A model generated the notes under the pieces. That model made no database searches. It saw only the letters and a program-made list of their open reading frames with translations, and was not told the origin of the DNA. This document shows positions 1-7,328 of a DNA stretch of 64,000 bases, in pieces. The DNA comes from JAPWJZ01 sp964575605 (GTDB lineage: Bacteria; Pseudomonadota; Alphaproteobacteria; Micavibrionales; UBA2020): the NCBI GenBank assembly GCA_964575605.1, contig CAZNRN010000010.1, positions 52,845 to 116,844 on the forward strand, given 5' to 3'. Position 1 is the stretch's first letter. Every line of letters starts with the position of its first letter. The position numbers and the translations under genes are program-made.

Positions 1-408
1 GAAGTTAAGCTCGATGCCGTCGCAGCCCGTCGTTTCGACGCGCTTGACGATCTTTTCCCAGGCGTTTTCCTCGCAGGGCACCATCAGCGAGACGATGAGC
101 GCGCGGTCGGGCCAGTTTTTCTTGACGCGTTCTATCTCGCGCAGGTTGACGTCCAAAGGCCTGTCGGTAATCAGCTCGATATTGTTCAAGCCCGCAAGCT
201 TGGTGCCGTTGTAGTTCATCGCGCCGTAACGCGACGAAACGTTGACGACCGGCGGGCCGTCTTCGCCCAGCGTCTTCCAGACCACGCCGCCCCAGCCCGC
301 TTCGAAGGCGCGGACGACGTTGTATTCTTTATCCGTCGGCGGCGCAGAGGCCAGCCAGAACGGGTTGGGCGAAGTGACGCCCGCGATTTTGCAGGTAAGG
401 TCGGCCAT
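1..408 (-). CDS. preA: NAD-dependent dihydropyrimidine dehydrogenase subunit PreA (N-terminal part)
   Basis: N-terminal 136 residues of the FMN/Fe-S subunit that reduces uracil and thymine to 5,6-dihydropyrimidines, the first step of reductive pyrimidine breakdown; the rest lies beyond the left edge. The translation starts MADLTCKIAGV and continues with NPFWLASAPPT, WGGVVWKTLGEDGPP and IVSLMVPCEE, which match the dihydroorotate-dehydrogenase-like TIM-barrel start of PreA/DPYD. Its ATG overlaps the stop codon of preT by one base (TAATG), so the two are translationally coupled, as expected for subunits of a PreTA complex. Recognition is from motifs; the C-terminal ferredoxin domain cannot be seen. 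Confidence 0.9.
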   Translation of the reverse strand, partial: MADLTCKIAGVTSPNPFWLASAPPTDKEYNVVRAFEAGWGGVVWKTLGEDGPPVVNVSSRYGAMNYNGTKLAGLNNIELITDRPLDVNLREIERVKKNWPDRALIVSLMVPCEENAWEKIVKRVETTGCDGIELNF

Positions 409-1796
409 TATTTCTTCCCTTTCAAATACGCGTTGATCGCCACAGCCGCGACCTTGCCGCCTTCGACGGCGGAGACGGTCAGGTCCTGTCCCTCGATGCA
501 GTCGCCGCCGGCATAAACGCCTTCGAGCGAGGTAAGGCCGTCGTCATTCACGGCGATGCGGCCTTTCTTGGTCAGCTGCAGCAAGTCCTTGCCGTTGTCC
601 TGCAAGGGCGAGGCCACGAAGTTCTGGCCGATGGCCTTGAAGACCTGGTCGGCGGCGATGGTAAAGGTATCGCCCGTGCCCATCAGCTTGCCGGTCGTGA
701 AATCCATCTGCGTATATTCGAATTCCATGCCCGTCACATGCCCGCGGTTCGAGAGCAGCTTTTTCGGCATCGCCCAGTGTTTAATCACAACACCGTTGGT
801 TTGCGCGAATTCCTGCTCCCACACGGTCGCCGTCATGTTGTCGGCGCCGCGGCGGTAGACGAGGGTCACGTATTCCGCGCCCAGACGTTTCGCCTGTATC
901 GCGGCGTCGATGGCGGTATTGCCGCCGCCGATCACGATGATACGGCGGCCGACCGGCATTTTCGACAGGTCTTTCGATTTGCGCAGTTCCTCGATGAAGT
1001 CTACGGCGCTCTCCACGCCCTCCATCTCTTCATCGGCGATGCCGAGCGCGTTCACGCCCTGATGGCCCATGCCGAGGAAGACGGCGTCGTAATCCTTGCG
1101 CAGCTGGGCGAAGCTGATTTGTTTCCCCAGCGCCTGCCCGTATTTCACCTCGATGCCGCCGATGGACAAAATATAATCGACTTCGCTTTGCGCGAAATCG
1201 TTCGGCACCTTGTAGGCCGCGATGCCGTATTCGTTGAGGCCGCCTGCTTTTTCGCGCGCCTCGAACACCACGACGTCATGGCCTTCGCGCGCCAATCCGT
1301 GCGCACAGGACAAGCCCGCAGGCCCCGCCCCGACAACGGCAATTTTTTTGCCCGTGCGCGGCTTGCGCAGGAAAATCTGGCGGTCGTCGCGTTTCATCAG
1401 GCCGTCCACGGCATAGCGCTGCAGCTGGCCGATCTTGATGGGCTGGCCGCTTTGCGTGTTGCGGACACAGGCTTCCTCGCACAGTTCCTCGGTCGGGCAG
1501 ACGCGCGCGCAGGAACCGCCCATGATGTTCGCTTCCAAAATCGTCTTCGCCGCGCCCTTGATGTTGTCGGTAGAGATTTTCTTGATGAAAATCGGGATCT
1601 GGATGCCGGTCGGGCAGGCCTCGATACAGGGCGCATCGTGGCAGAAAAGGCAGCGGTTCGCCTCCACCACCGCCTTGTTGCGGTCGAGCGGCGGGTGGAT
1701 GTCGGAGAAATTCACCGCGTATTCCGGCGGCGACAGGCGGCCGGCGGCAATATCGATGTCGGCGGCTTCGGCCGCCAGTTCAACAACGCTGCTCAT
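408..1796 (-). CDS. preT: NAD-dependent dihydropyrimidine dehydrogenase subunit PreT
   Basis: FAD/NAD(P)-binding electron-input subunit of PreTA, related to the glutamate synthase small chain. It passes electrons from NADH to PreA for uracil/thymine reduction. About 462 residues. Two cysteine clusters near residues 49-61 (C-x2-C-x4-C-x3-C) and 96-110 (C-x3-C-x5-C-x3-C) are the N-terminal 4Fe-4S ligands; GAGPAG near 156 and GGGNTA near 290 are the FAD and NAD dinucleotide folds. I use the ATG at 1796, preceded by GAGG seven bases upstream, rather than a TTG one codon earlier. It lies 7 bp after mmsA and overlaps preA, giving an mmsA-preT-preA operon. Symbol preT follows the E. coli naming; some databases call it a glutamate synthase-like oxidoreductase. 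Confidence 0.9.
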   Translation of the reverse strand: MSSVVELAAEAADIDIAAGRLSPPEYAVNFSDIHPPLDRNKAVVEANRCLFCHDAPCIEACPTGIQIPIFIKKISTDNIKGAAKTILEANIMGGSCARVCPTEELCEEACVRNTQSGQPIKIGQLQRYAVDGLMKRDDRQIFLRKPRTGKKIAVVGAGPAGLSCAHGLAREGHDVVVFEAREKAGGLNEYGIAAYKVPNDFAQSEVDYILSIGGIEVKYGQALGKQISFAQLRKDYDAVFLGMGHQGVNALGIADEEMEGVESAVDFIEELRKSKDLSKMPVGRRIIVIGGGNTAIDAAIQAKRLGAEYVTLVYRRGADNMTATVWEQEFAQTNGVVIKHWAMPKKLLSNRGHVTGMEFEYTQMDFTTGKLMGTGDTFTIAADQVFKAIGQNFVASPLQDNGKDLLQLTKKGRIAVNDDGLTSLEGVYAGGDCIEGQDLTVSAVEGGKVAAVAINAYLKGKK

Positions 1797-1803
1797 CAAA
1801 CCC

Positions 1804-3279
1804 TCACTTGTTCTGCGGGAAGTGGAAATTCGCGCCGGTCGCCGGGCCTTCGGGCCAGCGCGCGGTCACGGTTTTCAGCTTGGTGTAAAAACGCACACCT
1901 TCGACGCCGTGCATATGCACATCGCCGAACAGCGAGCGTTTCCAGCCGCCGAAGCTGTGGGTCGCGACGGGCACGGGGATCGGCACGTTGATGCCGACCA
2001 TGCCGACCTTGATGTCGCGCATGAATTTGCGCGCGGTGCCGCCGTGGTTGGTGAAGATGGCGGTGCCGTTCGCGTATTCGTGGTTGTTGATGAGGTCGAC
2101 CGCTTCCTGGTACGACTGCGCGCGCACGAGGCACAGCACGGGGCCGAAAATCTCTTCCTTGTAAACCGTCATGTTCGGCTTGACGTTGTCGAAGAGGCAG
2201 CCGCCCATGAAGTAGCCGTTTTCATGCCCCTTCACTTTCAAATCCCGGTTGTCGACGGCAAGCTTGGCGCCTTCCTTGACGCCCGTCGCCACATAGCCCT
2301 TCACTTTTTCAAGGTGCTGTTTGGTGATCAGCGGGCCCATGTCGGCCTTGGCATCGGTCGCGGGGCCGACGTGCAGTGCGTTGATGCGCGGCGTCAGGCT
2401 GGCGACGAGGTCATCGGCCACTTTGTCGCCAATCGCGACGGCGACCGAAATCGCCATGCAGCGTTCGCCCGCCGAGCCATAGGCCGCGCCCATCAGGGCG
2501 TCGGAGGCCTGCGCGATATCGGCGTCGGGCATCACGATCATGTGGTTTTTCGCGCCGCCCAGCGCCTGCACGCGTTTGTTGTGCGCGGTGCCGGTAGTGT
2601 AAATGTATTCGGCGATGGGGGTCGAGCCGACGAAGCTGACCGCCATGATGTCGGGGTGGTGCAAAATCGCGTCCACCGCTTCCTTGTCGCCATGGCAGAC
2701 CTGGAAGACGCCGTCGGGCAGGCCCGCTTCGGCCAGCAGTTTCGCCATGAAATCGGACGCTGACGGGTCGCGCTCGGAAGGCTTCAGGATAAACGTGTTG
2801 CCGCAGGTAATGGCGATGGGGAACATCCACATCGGCACCATGGCCGGGAAGTTGAAGGGCGTGATGCCCGCAACGACGCCCAGCGGCTGGCGCAGGCTGT
2901 AGCTGTCGACGCCGGTGCCGACGCTGTCGCTGTACTCGCCTTTCAAATGGTGGGTGATGGTGGTCGCGAATTCGACGATTTCGATGCCGCGCTGCACTTC
3001 GCCTTCGGCGTCAACCTGCACCTTGCCGTGTTCGGTCGAGACGATTTTAGCGAGTTCTTTCGCGTTCTTGTTCAGCAGCTCGAGGAACTTGAACATGATG
3101 CGGGCGCGGCGCATCGGCGGCGTTTCGGACCATGCGGGCAATGCCGCCTTGGCCTTTTGCACGGCAGCGTCGATATCGGCCGCGGAGGAGAATTTCACCT
3201 GCCCGATTTTCTCGCCCGTCGCGGGGTTGAAAATATCGCCGTGGCGGGGGCCGGATGCGGTTTTCAGCTGGGGTTGCAT
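1804..3279 (-). CDS. mmsA: CoA-acylating methylmalonate-semialdehyde dehydrogenase
   Basis: Converts methylmalonate semialdehyde (and malonate semialdehyde) with CoA and NAD+ to propionyl-CoA or acetyl-CoA, in valine, beta-alanine and thymine catabolism. The protein has the ALDH fold of the MmsA/IolA family: GITPFNFPAMVPMWM, LKPSERDP, SFVGSTPIAEYIY, the catalytic-Cys segment GSAGERCMA near residue 285, and EEIFGPVLC. About 491 residues, the usual family length. I chose the ATG at 3279 because AAGGAGA ends five bases upstream; an in-frame ATG at 3294 lies before this ribosome site. It is the first gene of the unit with preT and preA, which fits a route from thymine through beta-aminoisobutyrate to this semialdehyde. 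Confidence 0.95.
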   Translation of the reverse strand: MQPQLKTASGPRHGDIFNPATGEKIGQVKFSSAADIDAAVQKAKAALPAWSETPPMRRARIMFKFLELLNKNAKELAKIVSTEHGKVQVDAEGEVQRGIEIVEFATTITHHLKGEYSDSVGTGVDSYSLRQPLGVVAGITPFNFPAMVPMWMFPIAITCGNTFILKPSERDPSASDFMAKLLAEAGLPDGVFQVCHGDKEAVDAILHHPDIMAVSFVGSTPIAEYIYTTGTAHNKRVQALGGAKNHMIVMPDADIAQASDALMGAAYGSAGERCMAISVAVAIGDKVADDLVASLTPRINALHVGPATDAKADMGPLITKQHLEKVKGYVATGVKEGAKLAVDNRDLKVKGHENGYFMGGCLFDNVKPNMTVYKEEIFGPVLCLVRAQSYQEAVDLINNHEYANGTAIFTNHGGTARKFMRDIKVGMVGINVPIPVPVATHSFGGWKRSLFGDVHMHGVEGVRFYTKLKTVTARWPEGPATGANFHFPQNK

Positions 3280-3298
3280 GTCTTTCTCCTTCATGGAT

Positions 3299-3640
3299 TT
3301 ATTTCTTGAGCGGTTCGAGCGCCTTGATCTTGGCCTCGTTCATCAGTCTGTCGGAATCTGCGAAACTGTCGGCGCGCAGGCTGGGCACCCAGACGGCGAC
3401 CGGACGGCCAAGGCGCGTCATGTTGTACATCGTCCATGTTTCGCCCGTCGCTGTGTCGAGCAGGAAGTTGTAGCCGTTGGCGTCGTTCAGGTACATTTGG
3501 TACCGGCCGTCATAGCGGACCTCGCCCATGCCCTGCCGCGCCGTCATCAGCATGCCGAGACCGATGGCGAAACAGATCACCATCACGTTTTTGAAGCCGC
3601 CAGAATTGAAGCCGCCAGGATTGAATCCGGATGGGGGCAT
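3299..3640 (-). CDS. Small membrane-anchored or exported protein, unknown function
   Basis: 113 residues, not recognised. A Gly/Pro/Asn-rich start (PSGFNPGGFNSGGF, with a repeated GGFN unit) is followed by one hydrophobic helix at about residues 18-33 (VMVICFAIGLGMLM). The soluble part (GRYQMYLNDANGYNFLLDTATGETWTM) resembles the short beta-hairpin proteins that sit behind a single membrane anchor. GAGG lies about ten bases before the ATG. The stop codon is only 20 bp before the mmsA start on the same strand, so it may be co-transcribed with the mmsA-preTA unit, but no functional link is evident. Confidence 0.6.
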   Translation of the reverse strand: MPPSGFNPGGFNSGGFKNVMVICFAIGLGMLMTARQGMGEVRYDGRYQMYLNDANGYNFLLDTATGETWTMYNMTRLGRPVAVWVPSLRADSFADSDRLMNEAKIKALEPLKK

Positions 3641-3792
3641 CGTTAAAAACCTCGTGCCTGGAATGTATAAAAATGTTGTACGGCGCGACTTTACACGGTG
3701 ATGTTGGCGATAGCAATTCCGGAAATCATGCTGCGCTGCACCTTTTAAGGGGGTTTAGGTGGTTGAGTTTATTGATGAAAACCCCCTTCAAA

Positions 3793-3821
3793 TTGACATA
3801 ATCCGATTGGCGGCCTAGACT
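3793..3821 (+). promoter_or_regulatory. Sigma-70-type promoter for the 3857 gene
   Basis: TTGACA at 3793-3798 and TAGACT at 3816-3821 with a 17-bp spacer, 36 bp before the ATG at 3857 and on the same strand. The -35 box is a perfect consensus and the -10 box matches four of six positions. Confidence 0.6.
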
Positions 3822-3856
3822 ATCCCCCATCACGTCAAAAAGGCAGGAGGCCCCCA

Positions 3857-4561
3857 ATGTTCGCAAAGCTCTGGAAGCAGTGGAAAAATTCGCGCGATGA
3901 CAAGCAGCTCGCTGAATATGCGGCGCGCGATGCGGAACTGGGCACGCCCACCAAGGCGACGCTGGAGGACCGCGCCGCCGACGCCGCGCGCAAGGGATTG
4001 TGGAAGACGGCGATTGCCGCGGTGGATGCCGGCGCCGATGTCAACATGGCAGTTGATAACTCATTCAGCTTTGACCGCTCGAAAATGGAATACAAACGCT
4101 CGCTCGCCCTTTTCGCGGCGGAGCAGAACAATGCGGAAGCGCTGTCGCAGCTGCTGGACCGCGGCGCAAGCCAGAGTTTTGTCGGCAGCGTGACGGTGAC
4201 AGGCAGCTATGCAGGCAAGACCGAATACACGGTGCTGGAATTCGCCGTGCTGCAGGGCGCGAAGGAATGCGTGGAGGTTTTGCTGAAACGCGGCGGGAAT
4301 CCCCAAAGCGCATTGGACGGCGCGCTGAAAATAGCGGCGCGCGAAAAATCATATATCGGCATGGCGTCATCGCTGCTGGATGCGGGCGCGAAGGGTTTCG
4401 AGGCCGCGCAGCGCGAGGCGGAAGTGCACCATAACGACAAGGCCATCCCCCTGATCAAGGGCGCGGCCAAAAAGGCATTCGACGCGGCGCAGGCTTCGGC
4501 CGCCGCGGGCACCCCTGCGGCCCCTGCCCCCGTGGCGCCGGGCCAGCAGCTGAGGCCTTAA
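3857..4561 (+). CDS. Ankyrin-like repeat protein (paralog of the gene at 40604)
   Basis: 234 residues, no signal peptide, likely cytoplasmic. After a basic/acidic helical start, degenerate ankyrin-type units are visible: AARKGLWKTAIAAVDAGADVN (about 42-63), LALFAAEQNNAEALSQLLDRGA (83-104), LEFAVLQGAKECVEVLLKRGG and LKIAAREKSYIGMASSLLDAG. The tail is Ala/Pro-rich. The N-terminal layout (ARD-x3-G-x-PT-x2-TL-x2-R, then AA-x2-GxW) is shared with the 40604 protein, so the two are paralogs. GGAGG sits seven bases before the ATG and a consensus promoter precedes it. Ankyrin units bind proteins; the partner is unknown. Confidence 0.75.
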   Translation: MFAKLWKQWKNSRDDKQLAEYAARDAELGTPTKATLEDRAADAARKGLWKTAIAAVDAGADVNMAVDNSFSFDRSKMEYKRSLALFAAEQNNAEALSQLLDRGASQSFVGSVTVTGSYAGKTEYTVLEFAVLQGAKECVEVLLKRGGNPQSALDGALKIAAREKSYIGMASSLLDAGAKGFEAAQREAEVHHNDKAIPLIKGAAKKAFDAAQASAAAGTPAAPAPVAPGQQLRP

Positions 4562-4596
4562 AGTACCGCCTTTAGTTATACTTCCCTGCTTTTTCG

Positions 4597-4616
4597 TGAA
4601 ATATACCGGTATTTCA
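4597..4616. promoter_or_regulatory. Inverted repeat upstream of the 4683 gene
   Basis: TGAAATA at 4597-4603 and TATTTCA at 4610-4616 form a perfect 7-bp inverted repeat around TACCGG, 67 bp before the ATG at 4683. It could be a regulator binding site or a small hairpin in the leader; the regulator is unknown. Confidence 0.35.
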
Positions 4617-4682
4617 TGGAGCAAAGCCGTGCTTTCCGCGGTTGGCTGTTCAAGGACCGCCCCGGAAACAAGGAGAAGCACC

Positions 4683-4904
4683 ATGAATCGCGAAGAAAAA
4701 TCACAACTGACGGGCTGGATCGTCATCGGCGCTATTGTCGCCGTGATGGTTGTCGGCGTCTTCTATGTCAACCGCAACCCTGCGGATAACCTGTCCGATA
4801 TCGCGCCCGCCGCCGGCGATTACCGCACCGGCAACATGACGGACGATAACGCTTACGAACCCCCTGCCCAACCGGCACAGCCGTTGCCCCGCGCACCGGA
4901 ATAA
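4683..4904 (+). CDS. Small single-pass membrane protein, unknown function
   Basis: 73 residues. A short polar start (MNREEKSQLTG) is followed by one transmembrane helix at about 11-30 (WIVIGAIVAVMVVGVFYV) and a Pro/Asn/Asp-rich tail likely outside the inner membrane. I set the start at the ATG at 4683 because AAGGAG lies eight bases upstream; a longer in-frame reading from 4596 has no ribosome site and would translate the inverted repeat. The gene stands alone between the ankyrin gene and a convergent radical SAM gene. Not recognised as a named family. Confidence 0.6.
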   Translation: MNREEKSQLTGWIVIGAIVAVMVVGVFYVNRNPADNLSDIAPAAGDYRTGNMTDDNAYEPPAQPAQPLPRAPE

Positions 4905-4976
4905 CGGCTGCCGACACCTGCCGGACCAGGCGCGGCGCATTGCGGGATTGATTTCCTGCATGCGCCGCTCTGGTTT

Positions 4977-6074
4977 TTAGAAAAGACTCATCTGCCTGTC
5001 GCGCGCGTTCTTTTTGAAATGCGCGGTCGACAGCCTAATGCGGCGGGTCAGGCAATGCTTTTTCCGCATCAGGTCGAAAATCATCGAAATCTGGTCGGCG
5101 TGGAAACCCTCGCCCCGCATGCGGGAGCCGAATTCGGCGTCGTTCAGCTTGCCGTCGCGGATGGAGCGGATACGGTTTAAAATCTTTTCTGCGCGGTCGG
5201 GGTAATGTTCATGCACCCAGGTCTGGAACAGGTCTTTCACCCCATAGGGCAGCCGCAGCATGGTATAGCCCGCCGATACCGCCCCCGCTTTGCCCGCGGC
5301 CTCCAGTATCGAGGGGATTTCATGTTCGGTCAGGCCCGGGATGACGGGGCCGATCATCACGTTGACGGGGATGCCCGCCTTGGACAGCTGTTCGATGGCC
5401 TTCAGGCGCATCGGCGGGGTGGAGGCGCGCGGCTCCATATTGCGCGCGAGGCTGCGGTCGAGCGTCGTCACCGACATATTGACCGAGCATAAATCCATCT
5501 TCGCCATTTCCGACAATATATCTATGTCGCGCGTGACGAGGTGGTTTTTGGTGATGAAGGACACGGGGTTGCGGAATTCGAGCAGGACCTCGAGGCAGCT
5601 GCGCGTGATTTTCATCTTGCGCTCGAGCGGCTGGTAACTGTCCGTCACCCCGCTCATGAAAATCACCTTGGGCGTCCAGCCGGGAGATTGCAGTTTTTCG
5701 GCCAGCAGTTTCGCCGCTTCGGGCTTGGCGAAGATCTTCGTTTCGAAATCAAGCCCCGCCGACATGCCGAGATATTCATGCGTCGGCCGCGCAAAACAGT
5801 AGATACAGCCATGCTCGCAGCCGCGGTAGGGGTTGAGCGTCGCCTCCATCCCGATGTCGGGGCTGTCGTTGGTCGAGATGATGGTTTTCGATTTGTCACG
5901 GAACACCTGTGTTTTGATCTGGCGGGGCTGCCATTCCTCCCCGTCCTCGGCCAGCGGGATGGCCGCCAGCGCCTCGGCGTCTTCCTCCACCTGCAGCGGC
6001 TCGAACCGCCCCGCCGGGTTCTCCATCGCGCCGCGGCCGCTCAACTGGTCGAAGGTATGGGGTTTCTGTTTCAT
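4977..6074 (-). CDS. PA0069-type radical SAM protein
   Basis: 365 residues. The radical SAM cluster motif C-x3-C-x2-C appears as CEHGCIYC near residue 89, preceded by LNPYRGCEH, so the protein should bind a 4Fe-4S cluster and cleave S-adenosylmethionine. The segments FMSGVTDSYQPLER, FITKNHLVTRD, SVTTLD and MIGPVIPGLTEHE are typical of the PA0069/Rv2578c family, related to the spore photoproduct lyase-like group. The substrate of this family is not established. The C-terminus is basic and ends RQMSLF. It is a single-gene unit convergent with the 4683 gene. Confidence 0.88.
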   Translation of the reverse strand: MKQKPHTFDQLSGRGAMENPAGRFEPLQVEEDAEALAAIPLAEDGEEWQPRQIKTQVFRDKSKTIISTNDSPDIGMEATLNPYRGCEHGCIYCFARPTHEYLGMSAGLDFETKIFAKPEAAKLLAEKLQSPGWTPKVIFMSGVTDSYQPLERKMKITRSCLEVLLEFRNPVSFITKNHLVTRDIDILSEMAKMDLCSVNMSVTTLDRSLARNMEPRASTPPMRLKAIEQLSKAGIPVNVMIGPVIPGLTEHEIPSILEAAGKAGAVSAGYTMLRLPYGVKDLFQTWVHEHYPDRAEKILNRIRSIRDGKLNDAEFGSRMRGEGFHADQISMIFDLMRKKHCLTRRIRLSTAHFKKNARDRQMSLF

Positions 6075-6128
6075 GCCTTATTTATAGCATGATTCTGATG
6101 TTTGTTCTAGTTTTGTTCTTTTTCGATA

Positions 6129-7328
6129 TTACGTGATAAAGATCGCGCGGAAGTCGTTCACGTTGGTGCGCGTCGGGCCCGTCACGACGCTGTCGCCCAG
6201 CGCGCCGAAAAAGCCGTGGCCGTCGTTGTTGTCGAGCGAGGCGCTGACGCTGAGGCCAAGCTGTTTGGCGCGCAGCCATGTGTCGGGGCTGTAATAGGCG
6301 CCCGCGATATCGGCCATGCCGTCGACGCCGTCGGTGTCTCCCGCCAGCGCGTGGATGTGCCGCTGGTCGCGCAGCTCGGCGGCGAGTGACAGAAGGTATT
6401 CGACGTTCCGCCCGCCCCTGCCCGTGCCGCGCACGGTAACGGTGGTCTCGCCGCCCGACAGCAGCACCACAGGCGCATCCGCCGACTTTGCAAGGCGTGC
6501 ATGCGCGCGGGCGAGGTCGCGCGCCTCGCCTTCCAAAGCGTCGCCTAAAATTTCAACGCGGATACCCAGCCTGCGCGCGACTTCGGCCGCTTTTTCCAGC
6601 GCCATGGCGGGCGTGGCGATAAGCTTCGTTTCGACGTTGTCGAGATGCTTCACGGATTCAGACAGCGCGGGCGCTGCAATGCCGTATTGGTCGAGCACGC
6701 GGCGCGCATCCTCAATCGTCGTGCTGTCGGCAACTGTTGGCCCGGAGGCGATATCCATCGGGTTGTCGCCGGGCACGTCCGATATCACCAGCGTCAAAAC
6801 CTTCGCAGGCGCGCAGGCGGCGGCGAGGCGGCCGCCCTTGATGGCCGACATATGGCGGCGCACGCAGTTGATTTCCGATATGCTCGCTCCGCAGGTGAGC
6901 AGTTTTTTGGATATTTCCTGCTTCTGCGCCAGCGTGATGCCCGCCGCAGGCAAAGGCAGCAACGCCGACCCGCCGCCCGATATCAGGGCTAAAACCAGAT
7001 CGTCTTTTGTGAGGTTTTTGGCAATCTCCAGCATGCGCTCTGCGGCTTTCATCCCGGCGTCGTCAGGAACGGGATGAGAGGCTTTTACAATCTCGATTTT
7101 ATCACAGGCGACTTCGTAACCGTGACGCGTGACGACGAGGCCGAAAAGCTCGCCCTGCCAGTTATCTTCAACCGCTTTGGCCATGGCGGCGGAGGCCTTG
7201 CCCGCGCCCAGTACAACCAAACGGCCTTTAGGCTTTTCAGGCAGGTGCGGCGGCAGGCAGAGGGCGGGCTGCGCGGCATCTATCGCCGCGCGGAACATGT
7301 CGTGCAGCAATGCTTTTGCGTCGATCAA
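6129..7328 (-). CDS. ttuD: Glycerate 2-kinase (MOFRL / type-2 glycerate kinase family)
   Basis: 399 residues with the two-domain layout of the GckA/TtuD family, which phosphorylates D-glycerate with ATP to give 2-phosphoglycerate (glyoxylate, tartrate and hydroxypyruvate routes). Visible blocks: VVLGAGKASAAMA near 37, LISGGGSALLPLP near 114, SDVPGDNPMDIASGPT near 185, LLSGGETTVTVRGTGRGGRN near 294 and AGDTDGVDG near 330. The start overlaps the stop of the upstream 7325-9709 gene by four bases (ATGA), so the two are probably co-translated. No other glycerate-pathway gene is nearby. Confidence 0.88.
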   Translation of the reverse strand: MIDAKALLHDMFRAAIDAAQPALCLPPHLPEKPKGRLVVLGAGKASAAMAKAVEDNWQGELFGLVVTRHGYEVACDKIEIVKASHPVPDDAGMKAAERMLEIAKNLTKDDLVLALISGGGSALLPLPAAGITLAQKQEISKKLLTCGASISEINCVRRHMSAIKGGRLAAACAPAKVLTLVISDVPGDNPMDIASGPTVADSTTIEDARRVLDQYGIAAPALSESVKHLDNVETKLIATPAMALEKAAEVARRLGIRVEILGDALEGEARDLARAHARLAKSADAPVVLLSGGETTVTVRGTGRGGRNVEYLLSLAAELRDQRHIHALAGDTDGVDGMADIAGAYYSPDTWLRAKQLGLSVSASLDNNDGHGFFGALGDSVVTGPTRTNVNDFRAIFIT

